A stretch of DNA of 8,156 bases from Deltaproteobacteria bacterium (GTDB taxonomy: Bacteria > Myxococcota_A > UBA9160 > PR03), in assembly GCA_018262315.1 (NCBI GenBank), contig JAGSPS010000131.1:1-8156 (forward strand). Direction: 5' to 3'. Every line of letters starts with the position of its first letter. The first letter of the stretch is position 1. The notes below the pieces were generated by a model. The model had not been told where the DNA came from. It was given only the letters and a program-made list of their open reading frames with translations, and made no database searches. Position numbers and translations under genes: made by a program. Shown here piece after piece: positions 6,925 through 8,156 of the stretch.

Positions 6925-8156
6925 TCACCTGCGGCGCGCGGGCCGGGTCGTGCGGGCGCCGAGGAAGCGCGGCTGGAAGATCAGCACGAGCGCCGGGATC
7001 ACGGTGAGCGTCGCGAGACAGCTGGTGGCCATCATCAGCGAGACGTAGCCGCCGAGCTGGCGCCAGAGCGCGAAGTCGGAGGCGAGCAGCGTGGCATTGC
7101 CCGCGGCGATCGCGGAGGCGACGAAGAAGATCGCGCGGCCGGAGCTGTGCATCGTCGCGTGGATCGCATCCTCGAGCGTTCGTCCGGCGCGCACTTCCTC
7201 GCGCAGACGGAACAGCAGGTAGATCGCGAAGTCGGCGCCGAGCGAGACACCCATCGCCGTGTAGCTCGCCGTCGCGAAGCTGAGCCAGCTCCCGATCCAG
7301 CCCATCACGCCGAGATTCACGAGGGCGGCGCACAGTAGCGGCGCCAGCACGAGCAGACCGGCGGCCAGCGAGCGGAACACCAGCGCCGACAGCACGAAGA
7401 TCACCGTCGCGATCTGCGCGATGTTCTCGAGCTTGTGGCGCACGACGGTCGAGTTGTTCGCCGCCGCCTGTCCCAGCTCGCCGCCGCCGACCGAAACCCG
7501 CACTCCGGGCGGGAACTCGCGCGCAGCGACGACGCGCAACTTCGCGAAGAGCGCTTCGACCCACGCGACGCGGTCCTTGCGCGAGAGCGCGTGGATCGCG
7601 CCGGTCCGGTAGTCGGAAGTCACGACGCGCGACAGGTCGCCTGGCTCGAAGAACAGCAGGTACTGCTCGATGGCCTCGCGGCTGTCGGGCACCGCGTACG
7701 CCTCGGGCGCACCGTCGTTCATCGCGCGGTTCATCACCTGCACGTAGTCGGCGAGCGAGACGGTGCTGGTGATCGCCTCCTCCTCGCGGAAGCTGCGCTG
7801 CAGGGCGGCCATGCCGCGCAGCACCTGCGGATCGAGCAGCGCGTCGGGCGCGTCGCCCTCGATCAGCACGCGGATCGTCGAGGTGCCGGTGAAGCGCGCG
7901 CGGATCGCGTTGTCGGCGGCGATCACGGGGGCGTCCGCGTCGAACCACGAGCGGAACGCGCTGTTCACCTCGATGCGGAAGATCCCGAGCGACATGAGCG
8001 TCACGGCGAGCGCTGCCAGCGCGATCGCCGCGCGCGGTTGCGCCAACACGGCGCGCGTGAGGCCGTCGAGCGCCGGGTCGAGCAGCGTGTGGCTGCGCTC
8101 GCGCAGCGCTTCCGCCGAACGCGGCGCGCGCAACAGCGCGCGGCAGGCGGGGATGA
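6925..8156 (-). CDS. RND/MMPL-family exporter, C-terminal half (5'-partial)
   Basis: Inner-membrane proton-driven exporter of the RND superfamily (MMPL/COG1033-like). The reading frame is open to the right edge with no convincing start; the visible 409 residues correspond to the second half of a typical protein of roughly 750-900 residues. Reading from the edge there is a hydrophobic segment (AAIALAALAVTLMSLGIF), a large periplasmic loop of about 180 residues that begins IEVNSAFRSWF, then five more membrane segments close together, giving the TM7 to TM12 pattern. GVSLGADFAIYLLFR in the fourth visible segment carries the G-x3-D motif of RND proton relay segments, followed by the basic/acidic LREEVRAGRTLEDAI loop. 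The tail is short and Arg-rich (ARTTRPARRR). Substrates of such exporters are often lipids, hopanoids or hydrophobic compounds; this one is unknown. The TTG at 8133 is internal, not the start. The gene is on the same strand as the hemerythrin gene, which lies 139 bases downstream; shared transcription is possible but not shown. Confidence 0.88.
   Translation of the reverse strand, partial: IPACRALLRAPRSAEALRERSHTLLDPALDGLTRAVLAQPRAAIALAALAVTLMSLGIFRIEVNSAFRSWFDADAPVIAADNAIRARFTGTSTIRVLIEGDAPDALLDPQVLRGMAALQRSFREEEAITSTVSLADYVQVMNRAMNDGAPEAYAVPDSREAIEQYLLFFEPGDLSRVVTSDYRTGAIHALSRKDRVAWVEALFAKLRVVAAREFPPGVRVSVGGGELGQAAANNSTVVRHKLENIAQIATVIFVLSALVFRSLAAGLLVLAPLLCAALVNLGVMGWIGSWLSFATASYTAMGVSLGADFAIYLLFRLREEVRAGRTLEDAIHATMHSSGRAIFFVASAIAAGNATLLASDFALWRQLGGYVSLMMATSCLATLTVIPALVLIFQPRFLGARTTRPARRR

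Noticed and set aside
8131..8133. TTG as the start of the RND protein
   Set aside because: The frame continues upstream to the edge and the visible part is the second half of the family fold, so the start lies outside.
1..8156. CRISPR arrays, insertion sequences, tRNA or rRNA genes
   Set aside because: No regular repeat-spacer series, transposase motif, terminal inverted repeats or RNA gene signature was seen; the GC character is even throughout.

Overview
The window is very GC-rich and almost fully coding. It suggests a Gram-negative bacterium able to respire or degrade substrates anaerobically, because it carries Tat-exported molybdoenzymes with their chaperone plus an RND-type exporter. 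The phylum cannot be fixed from the sequence: Betaproteobacteria, Myxococcota, Desulfobacterota-like lineages or Binatota would all fit.

Left part, positions 2 to 6194, plus strand: a tightly packed operon of three genes. The first two both encode catalytic (alpha) subunits of the type II DMSO reductase family, the group of ethylbenzene dehydrogenase, steroid C25 dehydrogenase, dimethylsulfide dehydrogenase, selenate/chlorate reductase and, more distantly, NarG. The first is cut by the left edge and lacks its N-terminus; the second is complete with a twin-arginine signal. They overlap by ATGA and are clearly paralogous along their whole length. The third encodes a TorD/NarJ-like chaperone that would insert cofactor into one or both and control their export. 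No iron-sulfur beta subunit or heme gamma subunit is visible, so these must lie upstream or elsewhere.

Middle, 6195 to 6242: a perfect 34-base palindrome in the short gap between convergent genes, the likely shared end of transcription. Then, on the minus strand, a stand-alone hemerythrin (HHE) di-iron protein, followed by about 140 bases with no convincing gene.

Right part, 6925 to the right edge, minus strand: the C-terminal half of an RND/MMPL exporter, whose start lies outside the window.

Working picture (inference): two periplasmic molybdenum dehydrogenases or reductases of different specificity are co-expressed and matured by one chaperone; the hemerythrin may handle oxygen or NO in the same lifestyle, and the exporter may move a hydrophobic compound. 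The most unusual point is the A-A'-chaperone layout with diverged active-site surroundings. I see no CRISPR array, insertion sequence, tRNA or rRNA.
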